From assembly GCA_029747015.1 (NCBI GenBank), contig JAKOGI010000327.1, positions 141,001 to 205,000 on the forward strand: 64,000 nt of DNA, given 5' to 3'. The position numbers and the translations under genes are program-made. The stretch is from Carnegiea gigantea (taxonomy: Eukaryota > Streptophyta > Magnoliopsida > Caryophyllales > Cactaceae). This document shows positions 45,216 through 57,900 of the stretch, piece by piece; the stretch's first letter is position 1; each line of letters opens with the position of its first letter. Below the pieces are notes generated by a model. It had not been told where the DNA came from. It made no database searches and saw nothing but the letters and a program-made list of their open reading frames with translations.

Positions 45216-46975
45216 TGACGTTTGATGCTTAACATGATTTGGTATGTGCTTGTGTATGTATTGTATATGTTGTTCACGCTTGCATTTAGAGTTGCATTTT
45301 AGATTTAATTTTATGTAGCTAGAGCATTAGAAGTACATTTAGGTTTCTTTTCACTTAGGCTGCATTTTAGGTTTTTATAGTTTTTTTCATAGTTTTTGTA
45401 TTTTCTTGGTATTGTTACTAGGAGCATGCATTCACTAAGCACAACAAAAAAATCGCAAAAAAAAAAGAAAAAAATGAAAAAAATGAAAAAAATGAAAAAA
45501 AATCATCCGATGATGAACTTTGTAGATAGGTAGACTTCTTTGGTTTAGATTGATCCTTTGATTTGCCCAATTGTGCATAAAAGTGTTTGAGAATGAATTT
45601 GCGAGAATGAGCTTCATGTTTTGATCATATGTTGAGTGCGAATTGATTATCCTATGATTCTTTACATGAATGTTGGCATGTGTTTACTAATGAGCTAGGT
45701 ATGACCTTGGTAGATGTTCCATGAGACTTTGAGCTTTTAAAGACTAATTTATCAATTTAGTCTCTTGTCAATGCATGAGCGACTCTTCCTCGACATCATT
45801 TCTCTAGAACTTGCTTTGACTCTCATTCAAGATCACATTTAGCATATGCATTTAGATGATATGATTGAGGCATTATTTAACTTGTTAACCCAAAAGACCA
45901 AAAAGCCAGCCTTATTTTGCATAATATATCCCTTGCTAGCCCCTTTGAGCCTCTATTTGTTTTTACTGATTTGAACCTCCAAACATAGCCTTTGGCCACA
46001 CATTTATTTAACCCTTAAGCCAAGACTAAAGGAGCGTTTCATCCTTGTAAATTGAGTTTGATTGGGAGTTAGTAAGGTGCATTGAGATCTTTTTAGTGGA
46101 TTTGGTTGGTTGATTGGTGAAAGGATTTGTGTTCTTGTGTTATATACAAGAAATTCCTTATCTTATTGTACAAATGTTAGAGAAGAGTTGAAATTCAAGT
46201 TTGATTTGGATTCCCTTGGCCAACTCTTTTGAAGGGAAAAAAAAACAAAATGAAAATTTAAAAAAAAACAAAAAGAAATGAAAGAAGAAGAGAAGCAAAG
46301 AATAAAAGAGAGTGTCAGCCTTGTTTGGATTGTAAAAAAATATATATGACTTTCAACTCCTTTTCTCTTCATTTGGTTGTGAAAGGAGATGTACTTTGTA
46401 GTTGAATTGTACTGGTTGAAGGAGAGCATTGCATAAGCGCATTGGAAGCATTTAGCTCTTAGTCTATGGCTTCTAGCTCCACATTTCCAAAATATTCATT
46501 TCCCTCTTATCTTTACCCATGGCCCCGTTATAACCTTATAATGTCCTCATGATTGTCTAATATATATTGCATACTAGTGATGGTGAATCAAAGAGTCTTA
46601 TCAAGCTTATAATAGATTTGAGTCTATGGAATGAGAATTAAGAGAACCTGCTTACATTTTCAAACACATGGGTGATGAGTGCCACATGACTATAGTGAGG
46701 TTCTATTACCATTACTAGCTCCATTTGTTTCATATGTCAATGTGATTATATTTGATGATTTTGGGAGGTTGATTCAAATCTGGCATTGTGGTCTATCAAT
46801 GATTTTAAAAACTTCATTTTCTAATCTGTTTGTTTAATGATTTTTGTACTTTTGGGCTAACTTTGGATCGGCTTTTCCATTGAGTTGCTACCAATGTCTA
46901 TCATGAGGAGGTTGTGAATAATGTTTGGTCTTAGTATTGCTTAGAAACAAGCAATGATTCAAGTATGGGGGAGTT
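45216..46975 (+). other. 3' non-coding region of the second Athila-type element
   Basis: No domain. A-rich purine tracts at about 45445-45505 (GAAAAAAAT repeats) and 46235-46305. The last bases (46959-46975, TCAAGTATGGGGGAGTT) are the polypurine tract before the 3' LTR. Confidence 0.6.
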
Positions 46976-47174
46976 TGATAAGTGCTTTTATATGCTTTAT
47001 TTTTGGGACTTTTGTAGCACTTTTTGGGGAATTTATAGGCTTAGTATCATAATTAATGCTCCTATTCTTGCTTTATTTGGGTATGGTTCTTTGATGATAT
47101 TTGCAGAATTTTAGACCATTTGACCCAGCAATTGACCCTTATTTGAGTGCATATTGATCCACCAAGGAGGTACC
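46976..47174 (+). repeat. Truncated 3' LTR of the second Athila-type element
   Basis: TGATAAGTGCTTTTATATGC onward aligns with 39292-39497 until GGAGGTACC, then stops. The missing 1050 bases are not found further right. Confidence 0.8.
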
Positions 47175-47176
47175 CC

Positions 47177-47910
47177 ACCACGGGGTTTTCTTTAATACCT
47201 CTATAGTCGATCATGTACCCCAAAAAAAATTTCGAATTTGACTCCGAAAGTGTACTTCTTGGGATTGAGCTTTATTCTATAATGCCTTAGTATCTTGAAG
47301 GTCTCCTCAAGGTTCCTCAAATGATCAGTTTCTTTAACACTCTTAGTGATCATATCGTTGACATATACTTTCATTATCTTCCCTTTGAGTGTCATGAAGA
47401 CTTTGTTTACGAGAAGCTGATAGCTAGCTCTAACATTCTTCAACCCAAATGGCATCGCATTGAAATAGCACAGACCAGTGTCGACAATGAAGGTTGTCTT
47501 CTCTTGGTCTTCCTTGGCTAAAGGGATTAGGTGATAGCTCGAGAATGCATCCATGAAGCTAAGGAGTTCACGGCCAATAGTGGAATCTACTAAGTTGTCT
47601 ATCTTTGGTAATTGATACCTATCCTTGGGGGCATGCTTTATTCAAATCAGTATAGTCAACACACATTCTCTATGTCCCATTGGGCTTCTTAACCAAGATG
47701 ACGTTCGATGCCCCCTAGGGGTATTGGCATTTATAAATCTTGCCTCCAAGAGCTTCTGGGCCTCAGCTGTTGTGGCCACACTCCTTTATGGCCCTAAGTG
47801 CCTTTGTTTCTAAACCAGCTTATGATTTGGATCCACATATAGTTTGTGTTCCATTATGTCGGGAGCTATACCTAGTATTTTAAAAGGATTGAATGCAAAC
47901 ACATCCCTAT
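47177..47910 (-). pseudogene. Tat/Ogre-like reverse transcriptase (partial)
   Basis: Minus-strand motifs in order: NVILVKKPNGT, MCVDYTDLNKACP, IDNLVDSTIG, MDAFSSYHLIPLAKEDQEKTTF, MPFGLKNVRASYQLLVNKVF and VYVNDMITKS, where the catalytic pair Y-V-D-D reads Y-V-N-D. Then RHYRIKLNPKKYTFGV and, in another frame, DYRGIKENP at the very end. The polymerase is cut before the thumb is complete. The first catalytic Asp of the pair is lost. Confidence 0.8.
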
Positions 47911-48199
47911 ATCGCTCTAAGAGTTTAGCGCTTCCATCATTTATCATTGGATTAGGATCTTTGCCGATCTGAATAGTCTACTCTAGGCAACTGAGGTATA
48001 AGGGTGCGGGCACCACTTCGGAGGTGGATTCGGGGCGGGGCCTTCCATGCTCTTCTACTAAGGCTGAAAGTACTACCATTGCTTCTTTGCGCTCTGGTTT
48101 AGTTGAGACGTCTTGTATGTGGGGGGTTCTTCCTTCCTTCCCAAGGATTTCAAACTCACATAGGAATATTCCCTTGCCATTTTTTGGTCTCCGTACAAT

Positions 48200-48831
48200 T
48201 TTCTCACCTTTCCATCATCTAGTTCAAACTGGATGAGTAAGAGGTAAGGTGCCACAACGGCTTTGATGGCATTAACGGTTGGTCATCCCAGGATGACATT
48301 GTGTGCTATAAGGATGTCCACCACTAAAAAATTTGTTTCTACGGTTCGTAGTTGTCCTTGTCGCCCACTCGGACATGTGGTCTTTTGGTTCTAAGGGGGT
48401 ACATTGGCTTGTGCCTTGAACCACACAATAGGAGTCTCGATAGCTTCTAAGTCTTTTTCATTATACTACAACCTCTTAAGGCATTCAAGCATGATGATGT
48501 CAACAGAACTTCCAGTGTCCATAAGTATTCGGCGAACCATAGTGGTTGCTATCTTGAGTTGTATCAACAAGGCATCATTGTGGTGGGTTTGCAAGGGACG
48601 GATGTCCTCCAGACTGAATGTCATGGTTGGTCCTCTGAGCGATCTCAACCCTCCAGTTGCCATGACCCAGCTGAGCTTCCAGACCTGAGCTTTTCGGTAT
48701 CCCGTGTTCAACTCCATATCATCAATCCCTCCAATAACGGTTGCTATAATCTTGGTGTTGCAGTCGGCATCATTGTCTGTCTTCCCTTCCAGGTCGCGGC
48801 GATTATGATCCCCACCTCCTCTTCTTCTCAA
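48200..48831 (-). pseudogene. Tat/Ogre-like protease
   Basis: The frame 48466-48831 ends with IQLKIATTMVRRILMDTGSSVDIIMLECLKRL, in which DTGSS is the aspartic protease active site and the lead-in is typical of Tat elements (here FSLEDIRPLQTHHNDALLI precedes it). Downstream pieces to about 48200 hold AFVVAPYLLL-like strings in other frames, the expected C-terminal part. The active site is intact but the frame is not. Confidence 0.7.
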
Positions 48832-48879
48832 GAAGCAGTTGAGTTTTCCCTAATTAGCCAACTCATTGGGGGCTTCTTG

Positions 48880-49684
48880 AGTTCACAACACTCAGAGGTA
48901 ATGTGCCCATAATCCTCATGGTACTCACAATACTTGTTTTTGTGCCTGAATTTTGCGGGAGTCTCAATGGGCCTTGGTCGCCTTAGCATGGGGTTTTCTT
49001 GATTTCCATGAGAATATTCCGAAGGTTGGTGCGGAAGAGTCCAACTCTTTCCTCATCCTTCCTAGGACGTTTGTCCGGCTGGGAGCCGTTTTTATCCCCA
49101 CCGCCTTTCTAATTGTCTTATCGGACAAAGTCATTCCCAGTGCATATCTCCATGGTGTATGAAATCTTGATCCCTCCTTAGGGCTTCTGCTAATGTAGTT
49201 ACCTTTCTCTCAGTAAGGAAAACTTCAACCTTTTCAGGAGCTATCTATTGAGGAATGTCGTGTATGCCACCCCATCCTGTAGGTCTGAGATTATGACGGC
49301 TTCACAGTTGAACTTCATCACGTACTCCTTTAAGTCTTTCCCTTTCACTTGCTGAATTTTGGCAAGATGAATTCTAGTCTTCCTTTCTCTTTTGCTTGCT
49401 ATGAAGTGAGCGTTAAACAACTCGGCCAACTGAAGAAAGGAGATAACGTTCCTCTCGGGAAGACCATTAAAGCACTTCTGCACGATCCCCTTCAATGTGG
49501 CTAGGAAGTATCGAAAATAAGTTGCGTTGTAGATGTCCTGTATGTACATCTGTTCCTTATAGACATCCAGATGATGGTCAGGGTCGATAGTTCCGTCACA
49601 GGGATCAAAAGCTGGCATCTTGACTTTCTTAGGGTGTGGCACCTCCATGATTGCTCTTTTTAAAGGTGTTGAGAAGGAAGACAA
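48880..49684 (-). pseudogene. Tat/Ogre-like gag
   Basis: The frame 49241-49684 reads MSSFSTPLKRAIMEVPHPKK, MPAFDPCDGTIDPDHHLDVYKEQM, ATLKGIVQKCFNGLPERNVISFLQLAELFNAHFIASKRE and VKGKDLKEYVMKFNCEAV, a close fit to Tat-branch Retrotrans_gag. At about 48900-48945 the minus strand reads YCEYHEDYGHITSECCELK, the C-x2-H-x4-H-x4-C-type knuckle seen in this group. Between them the frame is shifted. It would be the capsid protein. Confidence 0.75.
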
Positions 49685-50429
49685 GACGCCTTTCTCCTAA
49701 GAGCCCCCGATTCAAAGTACGGGAGGCCTGGGATGGCCTAACTTAATCACTGAAGATGACCCATAATGCTTGGATGACACCCCTAGCTTTTGCCCCCTCT
49801 TGGCATTGGTCGTTCGAAGAGTGCTACGGGTTGCCGGAGTTCCCGTTGGGGTCCTTCTCACAGACTTGGCTAGTGAAGAACTCTTTCTTCGAAGCCTCCC
49901 GCAACCGAATTATGGGGGTAAGAGGACTCCTCTGATTCCTCATACTCTCTGGCTCCCCGGCTCTTGGATGAGTAGGAAGTTGTGACGAATCGCGAGGGAG
50001 CGATGCCATTATGGGCTTTCCAGAGAGCTTGCTTAACTTCGATGATCCTTGCAAAGCGCTCGCATCCTGGCCTTGCAAAGCGCACGCATCCCGTTGGGAG
50101 CGTCGACTCTAAGCCTGCTGATATGGAGGGGTGCATTCGATTGTTGGTTCGTATTTGAACCCTCGAATGGGCTCGGGTTGATGCTCGATTGCCTTCATCT
50201 TTTCGCACACCCCTTGGATCACTGCTCTGGCACTTGTTATAACGCCTCCTCCCAATTGCTGTCGTCTGACAAACTGCTGAGAGGAAGGTGAGCCACCGAA
50301 TTCTCTCCCGAGCTCTGAGCCGGAGAGGTGCCATGCCCCCTTGGGGGTTCTTTGGCTGCCCTATGCTTACCCTTATCTCCTTGCTTCGACGCTTTAGATC
50401 GAATGTCAACCATCTTATGGATGTGTTCC
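49685..50429 (-). other. Leader of the Tat/Ogre-like fragment
   Basis: GC-richer than its surroundings. One minus-strand frame stays open for 179 codons (49870-50409), rich in Arg and Ser, with no domain I know. It may be the N-terminal extension of gag or chance. A tandem duplication CTTGCAAAGCGC(T/A)CGCATCC lies at 50047-50090. Confidence 0.4.
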
Positions 50430-50900
50430 TACATATGACATCGATCTGTTTTCAGAAGAAACTTACTTGAATGATGGTGAGACCTGGACTTACGTGTGGC
50501 TGACGTATCGATTGATCGCTCGAGCTGACGTGTGCCCCCTTTAAAGAGTTGCACGAAAGTTGAGCCCGGATGTTTTTCCCAAAGAAGACCCATCCGACGC
50601 TCAAGCCAATCTGAGGAAGAATTATAAAAGCAGACAAAGAGAAAAGAGTAGAGAGAAAGAAAGAGTTTACTATTTTGGGAGAGTGTTTAGAGAGGTAGTT
50701 AAGTTGTGAATAGTAAAAGTCCCTTAAATAGAAAATGTTGGGGTATTTATAGCCTTGGAATTGGCACCTAAGGGCATGATGGTAATTTTTCCCTGTAAAG
50801 GGTTCCAGTATCCTTCTTCCTTCCTTGTGGTTAACTCTCAACCTCCGTTGACTTAGTCAGCACCACGTATTGCTTTCCTATTGGATGGATCACTAAATAT
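50430..50900 (-). repeat. LTR-like promoter region of the Tat/Ogre-like fragment
   Basis: On the minus strand GGCTATAAATACCCC (TATA at 50744-50751) is followed by CT-rich transcribed sequence, the layout of a Tat/Ogre LTR. A second LTR is not present to define the edges, and no primer site was recognised, so the limits are approximate. Confidence 0.45.
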
Positions 50901-51739
50901 CCCAATCAGTAATCAAAATAAAGACAAGTATATATAAATATCACAACTATTCATTAGAACTATATAACTAAGCTAAAAACTTGCTGACATTTAGTTTCTA
51001 TTCAATTATTGATTTCATGTTATAGTTTCTAGGCAAGCCTTTCTATACATGTGAATGTTCTGTTGCTCGATTAAAGAAGATAAATGTAATTATCTAATTA
51101 GTAATGAAGATGATAAATGCAATTACCTAATTATTAATAAGATTAATTTCTTGTGATACTTTGTACTAATTAATTAATTTATTAACTTCAACAGAATACT
51201 TTGTGTTTATTGATAGAAATAAAATTAACCAAAATAGGTTGGTTCAAGTTATTGGCTCTAGTTTTTCTTAAATAAGATCTTAAGTTCGAGTTTTGTGAAA
51301 GGAAAAAATTTTGTAATAAGAAAGTTCTACCTTTATTCTACCAACAATAGTTCGACTTGAGTGAAATAGAAGGATTAGGACCTAAAAGAACTCGAAATTA
51401 ACAAAACTATAACTATTTAGCTTAAAATTTGTAATTTATATGAAAGCCATCAATAATTGCGTTAACCAAACATAAAATCATTTCATACACTTTATTTATG
51501 TCTCTTTTTATATCCCCAAATTAAAAAAAGAAACCTTTTTCAAATTTATTATTTCTTTTCTCCATTATTCATTATTTTATTTTTGTGATTAATTTTGTTT
51601 TGTTTCCTTTCTAACGTTGGGTTTAAATCCACGAAAACCCATCGCAAATTATTTTGTACAAATGTCAGCTGGACAGGGACCTACATCAGCCGTTCTCCGG
51701 AATTTCCACAATCAAATCAAATTCAGACTTCTTAACAGA
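50901..51739 (+). other. Intergenic DNA upstream of the tetraspanin gene
   Basis: Very AT-rich; no domain or repeat recognised. It presumably contains upstream promoter elements. GATAAATG(C/T)AATTA(C/T)CTAATTA occurs twice (about 51080-51100 and 51111-51135), a short direct repeat. Confidence 0.45.
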
Positions 51740-51747
51740 TATAAAAG
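51740..51747 (+). promoter_or_regulatory. Possible TATA box of the tetraspanin gene
   Basis: TATAAAAG lies 160 bases before the ATG, giving room for a start site near 51770-51780 and a 5' untranslated region of about 130 bases. No transcript data support it. Several weaker TATA-like strings lie further up. Confidence 0.4.
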
Positions 51748-51906
51748 CCAGTTCAAGCGACGTGAAGCATGTCACCTTTTGGCCTGTTCAAATTGGAGTG
51801 GTTAATCCCAAACCTTCAGAATCCAATTTCTTTGCATCCCTTCGAAAACCCTTGTTCACATTTTGCCATCAGTTACGAAAAGGATTTCAGCCATTAGCCA
51901 ATAGAC

Positions 51907-54900
51907 ATGGGAAGTCTAATCAGGAGTTTCGTCCAATCAATATTGAAAATGTTTAATGCGATCATTGGAATGACTGGTATGGCTATGGTGCTCTACAGTC
52001 TATGGATGATTCACGTTTGGCACAAGCAAACGGGTCATTCACCCTTCGATGACGACTACCCAGTTCCATGGTCTGATATTCATATTCTCTCTCTTTGATT
52101 TTCTTTGATTTGAAGGCAAGCCTTTTCAATTTTTCTGTCTGTACTTTTTTGGGTATCTCTTACTTTGACAAACCTATGCTTTCTTGTTTTTTTGTTTTTT
52201 TTTTTTTTTCCGTTTTTCTGGAAGGGATGGATGTGGGGTTTCGTTGGCTTTCTTCTCATTGCTGCTGGGTTGCTTGTGAAATTTGAGTTTGGAGTTGGTT
52301 ATTGATTTTGCAAATTTCCTATTTGTAGAATCAAAACTTTTATTTTTTATACTTGATGTTAAGAAATACAAAGAATTTTTTCAGTTGCTGTTCACGTTGA
52401 TGTTGAGTTATTGCATCTAAATTTACCAGGTTCTTTTCTAATCAAATGAAGGCTTGGTTTCCTTATATTTGGATCTCCACTTGTTTTAGTGTTTCACATT
52501 TACCTCGGATGAGCTAAATCTGGTCATTCTCTTGGCTATGGGTTATTAAATTCGAACTGAATACCGGTCATAGTGATTCGTCAATGCTATAGACCTGTTA
52601 TATCTGGTGCTGTGGGTCCTTGCCACTTGCAAAATTTGTGGAATACTTACGCATCTATGTTTTTTGGAATATGGTGCAGGTTCATTTATTCCTTTCTGGG
52701 ACTTGGGGTACTCTATTGTGTGATTACGTGCTCAGGTCATATTGCCGCGGAGACTTTGAGTGGCTGTTGCCTGTATATAGTATCCTTTGTAGTAATTGGT
52801 TATAAGTGTGACCAATATGATTGGGTTTCTCTTTTCTCCATTTACAGCTGAAAAAATTAATAATATGTCTCTTGTATTCTGATATTTGGTATCCAATCTA
52901 GCATTAGCAGTCACCTGCTCATAAGTGCAGAAACGGAATTAGTTTGGATTGTGGACATCTTGATTCTCATAGGAATGCCAGTAATAACTGATTTGTATTA
53001 AAACCTGCTTACTGAGGACTATGAATGTCAGGCAGGTACTTTGAACTTCTGAGTTCTGATACTTGCAGAAGGTACATACAGTCTATAGAACATATGGGTA
53101 TATATTGCAGACCTTCTAAAGTATGAACGAGCCCTCAAACCGCTAATGTGACTGGATTGCCCTTTGCAAGCCCTCGTTTTGTTCCTAAGTTGTCAATTTG
53201 TCATTCACTATTAATTTCAGATGACTACCTAAAGAAATGCATCAGCATTGTTGCTCCTCAGTAAAGGGCGTTCTGGAGCGCCTCGCACACCCCCCCCCCG
53301 GGGGTTTTTTGTGGTTAGCTTTCAGTCGCTGCCCCATAAACCAAATGCTCTAATAGAACTCTTACCGTCTAAGAGTAGGGTCAATACTGCATACATCTCA
53401 TCCTACTTCAAGAGGGACCCTAGATTATTCACTTCTGTTGGATTTGTGGTTGTTCCATTTCATCGAATGGTAATGGCCGGACTGCTTAATCGCAGGAGTG
53501 TGGACCACGCATCAGTGGAGACATTATTATGTATTTTCTAGCTATGACAATTATGAACGTGAATTATTTATGCAAGTTTTGTAATGTGGATTGCATTGCT
53601 TTATAATCTTCATGATCAACCTTTTTTAATGTGATATAGTATATAGAATATAGATTATTGTCTACCTTAATTTTGTAAGTACATGATGCTTATGTTCTTA
53701 CTACTTGTGCTGGAGGGCGTTTTAATTGCGGATGTGTTCCTAAACCATAACTGGGAGCAGGTATTTATTCTGCGTTGCTTCCTTCCAGTTTGAGGACTCT
53801 ATAATTTAATATGTCATGTTTTATACAACTTACCATCTTTCTTGGCAACAGGACTTCCCGAAAGATGCAACAGGGAATTTCCAGGAATTGGAAAAATTTA
53901 TAAAGGAAAATTTTGACTTTTGCAAATGGATTGGCTTGACCATCCTGGTGGCACAGGTTTTCCCCTCTCTTCCCCCCCCCCAAGCCCTCCCTGTCCACCT
54001 TACTCCATAAAAGCAGACACAGACACTAAGGGTGTAAGGCACACAGTGACAAAGAGTATTAGTAAGCACTTGAATGAATTGTGCCATGAATGGACCTTTC
54101 AATGATCATTGAGAATGATGACTTATGTGTTTGTGGGTTAGTTATATAACTTCCTGTTGTCTCCATTGTGATGGCAAGTGCGAAAGTCTTGGCGACCTTA
54201 ATTTTCATCTAACTTCACGGTGATGCTTTTTGAAAAGTTGGGTGTGAGATCGGATGATTCCTAGAGTATGTCTTTTACATGTTAAAGTACAGCTGTTGGT
54301 CATTTTCTAGTGATGTCAGCATGAAAGTACCACTTTGTGGCTCTCTTTTGTGCTGTTGAGAACCTCCTGATTACCCAAAGAGTGCTTCACAGGTGCAGGG
54401 GATCATGACAAGTGAGGAATGTGAAATAAGAGGATGGTTTTGTGGGGAAGGGAATGGAGAGATTGATTTTCTTCTTAGGCAGGAGGCATTCATTGGATGA
54501 ACTGAACTGGACGAGGCCAAAGACCGAATAATTGTACATCCTCAAACTATGGATCAAATAGAATAGGTCGCCGGTTTATCCAGCGGCAGACTTAACCCCC
54601 CCTCCAAAAAAAAAGAAAACCTGGACCGGACTGACTTATACTGATTAGTACAAAGCATCCTACTTGTTTGCAAATTATGCTCTTCTAATTTTAATTTTTA
54701 ACACACTTGAGGCTCCATAAATATGAAGCTTAACTAATGGTTCAGATAATACTTCATAAATAAGGGAGGAAACTTCCCGCAACAGTTAGGGTTAGACCAT
54801 TAGAGTCCAAGCTAGTATTGGGGCCTTCAGCATAATTAGTGGTTTTATTGGTGTCGATGAAAGATAATGGCCTGAGAAATGCTGGCAGGTAACTTTTTGG

Positions 54901-57900
54901 GAAACCGGATGGCATATTGAGAGGATGCTTTAGATAGAAGTCTCTCTCACTGATGGTTATGTTTTTGATTTTTATTCTAATTGTTTCTATTCAAGAGTGC
55001 CATTGTCAAATCTATGTAGCCTTCTTGAAAACCTATTCCGTTTATGTGGTTTGTACAAGTTTCACCAGATATAGTTCTTAATAGAAGCCTTTGCAGTCAA
55101 ACGTTGGGAAGGCTACTTCTATGCATCACTGTTGGAAATAATGTTCGAAGCTGATGATTTGATTATGTCTGCCTCTCTCTTTCATTTCTTTGTTTTGAAT
55201 TTATTGTGCTCGAGATAGAGTTGCTATACTTGGTGATTTATCTCTCTGGACAAAGGAGAAAGTGTGACTGGGCTGAAGACCGAAATAACCAAATGCGCAA
55301 ACAATTTACTGGAATGATGAAATTTGGTTATGATCTGGTCAGTCTGGCCCTGTCTGGATCAAAGAATGCACAACCCTAAGGAGCACTACAAGAACTTCGA
55401 TTCCTTCCTTAATCAACAGTACATGAAATTTTAAATTCCTTCAAATTTTGATTGATTATCCTATTCAGCTTCTGTTCCCTGGGTTTATTATTATTAATAT
55501 TTACCTATTATTCTCTGCCCTTCTTTCCTACTTTTGGGTGGGGATAGGTAATGGGCTATGCAAATCTTGGGTCAGTGCTATGAATCTAAAGTTGAGCAGT
55601 TTTGGTTTGACCCATCAAGTGATCTAAGGGCCTGTTTGGTGAACAACAAAGTAATGCACTTGAATCCCGAGGGTTCCAGTCCCTTTCCGTGCTTGGTTAG
55701 AGTTTTTACAGGAAGGGACTTGATTCGCCTAGGTATCGAGTTCCACCTAAATTCCAGCGACTTGAACCCTCCCCTTGTGGAGGGGTTTCTGGAGGGGTTT
55801 CAAGTCCTCAACCCTCAAGGGGGATCACATTAATGGTCAAAAATAAAAGAAACTTATAACCAAAATTTATTTTTCCCATCTGAATTCATGTTTGCTTTTC
55901 AACCCCCAATCCACTATCCACCAAACCCTAACCATAGAGAGAGAAAGAGGAGGGAGGGGGAGAACAACGCTGCCAGTACACCACCGATCTTTGCTCTGCC
56001 GCCAACCTGTATTTCATTGGCAACCTATTTGACATGGACTCGGGTATGGGTGTCGGACATGAGTACAGGACACGGGCACACTGTTTGAAATTTGGACCCA
56101 AATATGAGGACTCATTAGTTTACATATGGAAGTTGCAATTTCAAGTTAATCTTCCAACAATACTTCAATAGGTAAAAGGTTGTCCACTTGTCAAACGGTT
56201 GAATATTAAAGATCCATTAAAATGATAATGAACGAATAAGGAAAAAGATCATATATTGTTTATTTTTTTATCCCTACTGCTTTAGAGTTTAGATAAGGGT
56301 CCGACACAAATCCCATGTCCTATCCGCGGAGTGTCGTGTCCGACACGGGTGTAGCGGGACAAAATGGAGGGTCCGGATATCATAGTTGGCACGCAGCGTC
56401 ACCTGCGACGACAAAGAATGCCTATTCTGATCAGTTATCTTTTCTAGCTTTCATCTGTTGATTTTCGTTTATTTTCGATCTACTTCTTCAATTTTCTGGG
56501 ATCGATGATTTTTCTGATCTGTTTATGCTTCTTTTTTTTCACCTCTAATCCGTCTGATGTGTTGGTTTTGTGCTTCATCTTTCTGCTATGCTTCATTCTC
56601 GTGGTCTTGCTTCCGTGCCATTCTTTCCTTTTTTCTTGCTTTTTTTGGTGTGATTTTTGGCGAAGATGGGCAAATGTGAAAGGCCTAGCACCTCAATTCA
56701 TGCTTTCTCGATGTTTTTTTTGTTTTGTTAATTATTAAAAAAAGTTATATAATAATGTCACAAACGGTTAGGAAATAAAAGATTTGATTTGGGTCTGGTT
56801 TTAATATGGTGAATGTTGTTTGGTTAACTATGAAAAAGTTCACAAAACAGTTAATTATACTAAAATAAAATAAAATGCAAGTCCCAAATGACTATGAAAT
56901 AAGATCATAGACTTTATTTTTTATAAAGCCAAAAAACAATAATTAAATAAAATTTATGATAGCAATAACTGTTAGCCAAAAAACAAGGACTAGAACCTCA
57001 TTCCATACCATTTGAGTTTTGCTTACCAACTACTTCGAGTTCAGGATTGAAGTCCCATACTCCCGTCCGAACACCCTCGCTAAACAAGCCCCTAAGTTCT
57101 TCACTTCTGTTCTGTCATGCGTTCCTGTTTGCCCGAATAAAGCCAATTGGAACTATTTTAAAGTGAGCATGTGTTATCTGTTACACTATGTGCATTAGAT
57201 GATCAGTCTGTTAGGTTGCTACTTGCTAGTGTCACTTTGGTGCCTTCTGTTTGATGTTTGCACTTGTTTTCACTTCTTTGCTTATCTTCTTTATATTGTA
57301 TATGTTGTGTATTTGGATTGAGTCTTTTATTGTTAGAAGTAATACTGCATACATGTTTGATCTCAGTAGGCCCTACCTTCGATTCACCTTAGACTCAAAT
57401 TCAATCCTAAACTTGAAGCTAGAAATGCTAATGTTGCTTTCTTTCAATGAACAAGAAAGATGTGATAGGAGATGATCAGTCCTTTTTTTGCTTGGTCACG
57501 TGGAGCTAATGTTGATATGTAGTTAAGCGTTTTCTTTGCTTCATTCAAACATGATCAGTAGAATATGGTTCTGAGTGTGGGTGCTACAATCAACCAGGCA
57601 GTGTGGTCATGATTTGCAAGCAAGAGTCCTTGTAGTTCTAATTGTTTCCTTTGTATTTCTGATGTCTTATCCTGACTTAAGCTGGGAAAGCTTTTCTTTC
57701 TTCAACCAGTTCTTTTGCACCCCGCCAATTAATAAATAAGTTATCTCAGACAAAATTGATGTATCGATTTCCTTGGACTGTGAATCTGTGTTTTTGAGTT
57801 TTCTAGACTATAATGATCATGAATTGTTATTTTGTAATCTTGGCAACTAAGGAATGATAGATTTGTCTAGCCATAGATGATGCAGACTATTTTTCTGTGC

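Larger units (their letters stand above)
39292..47174 (+). mobile_element. Pol-deleted Athila-type element with ORF-1-like gene
   Basis: A 1250-bp 5' LTR, a tRNA-Asp primer site, gag, protease, a short scrap of RNase H, then an ATHILA ORF-1-like gene, a long non-coding tail, a polypurine tract and only the first 199 bases of the 3' LTR. Between protease and the RNase H scrap there are only about 370 bases, where about 2 kb is expected, and no integrase follows. It is a deletion derivative that would need another element's enzymes. No target duplication can be read because the right end is lost. Confidence 0.8.
47175..50900 (-). mobile_element. Tat/Ogre-like Ty3/gypsy fragment
   Basis: Minus strand, from right: an LTR-like region with a TATA box, a leader, gag, a CCHC-like motif, protease and the first two thirds of reverse transcriptase. 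It ends abruptly in the polymerase at 47175, where it meets the cut 3' LTR of the neighbouring element. Family wording and the DTGSSVD protease suggest the Tat/Ogre branch. All reading frames are broken. Confidence 0.75.

Noticed and set aside
49870..50409. A 179-codon Arg/Ser-rich frame as a separate gene
   Set aside because: It lies in the leader of the Tat/Ogre-like fragment, has no domain, and an opposite frame is also long, as expected from GC-rich sequence. Kept only as leader.
52095..52371. Open frames at the start of tetraspanin intron 1
   Set aside because: They fall inside a well-supported GT-AG intron and contain a T run; no domain.
53290..53460. A SINE in tetraspanin intron 2, suggested by GGGTCAATACTGCATACATCT
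   Set aside because: Similarity to Solanaceae-type SINE bodies is weak, with no A/B boxes, tail or flanking repeats.
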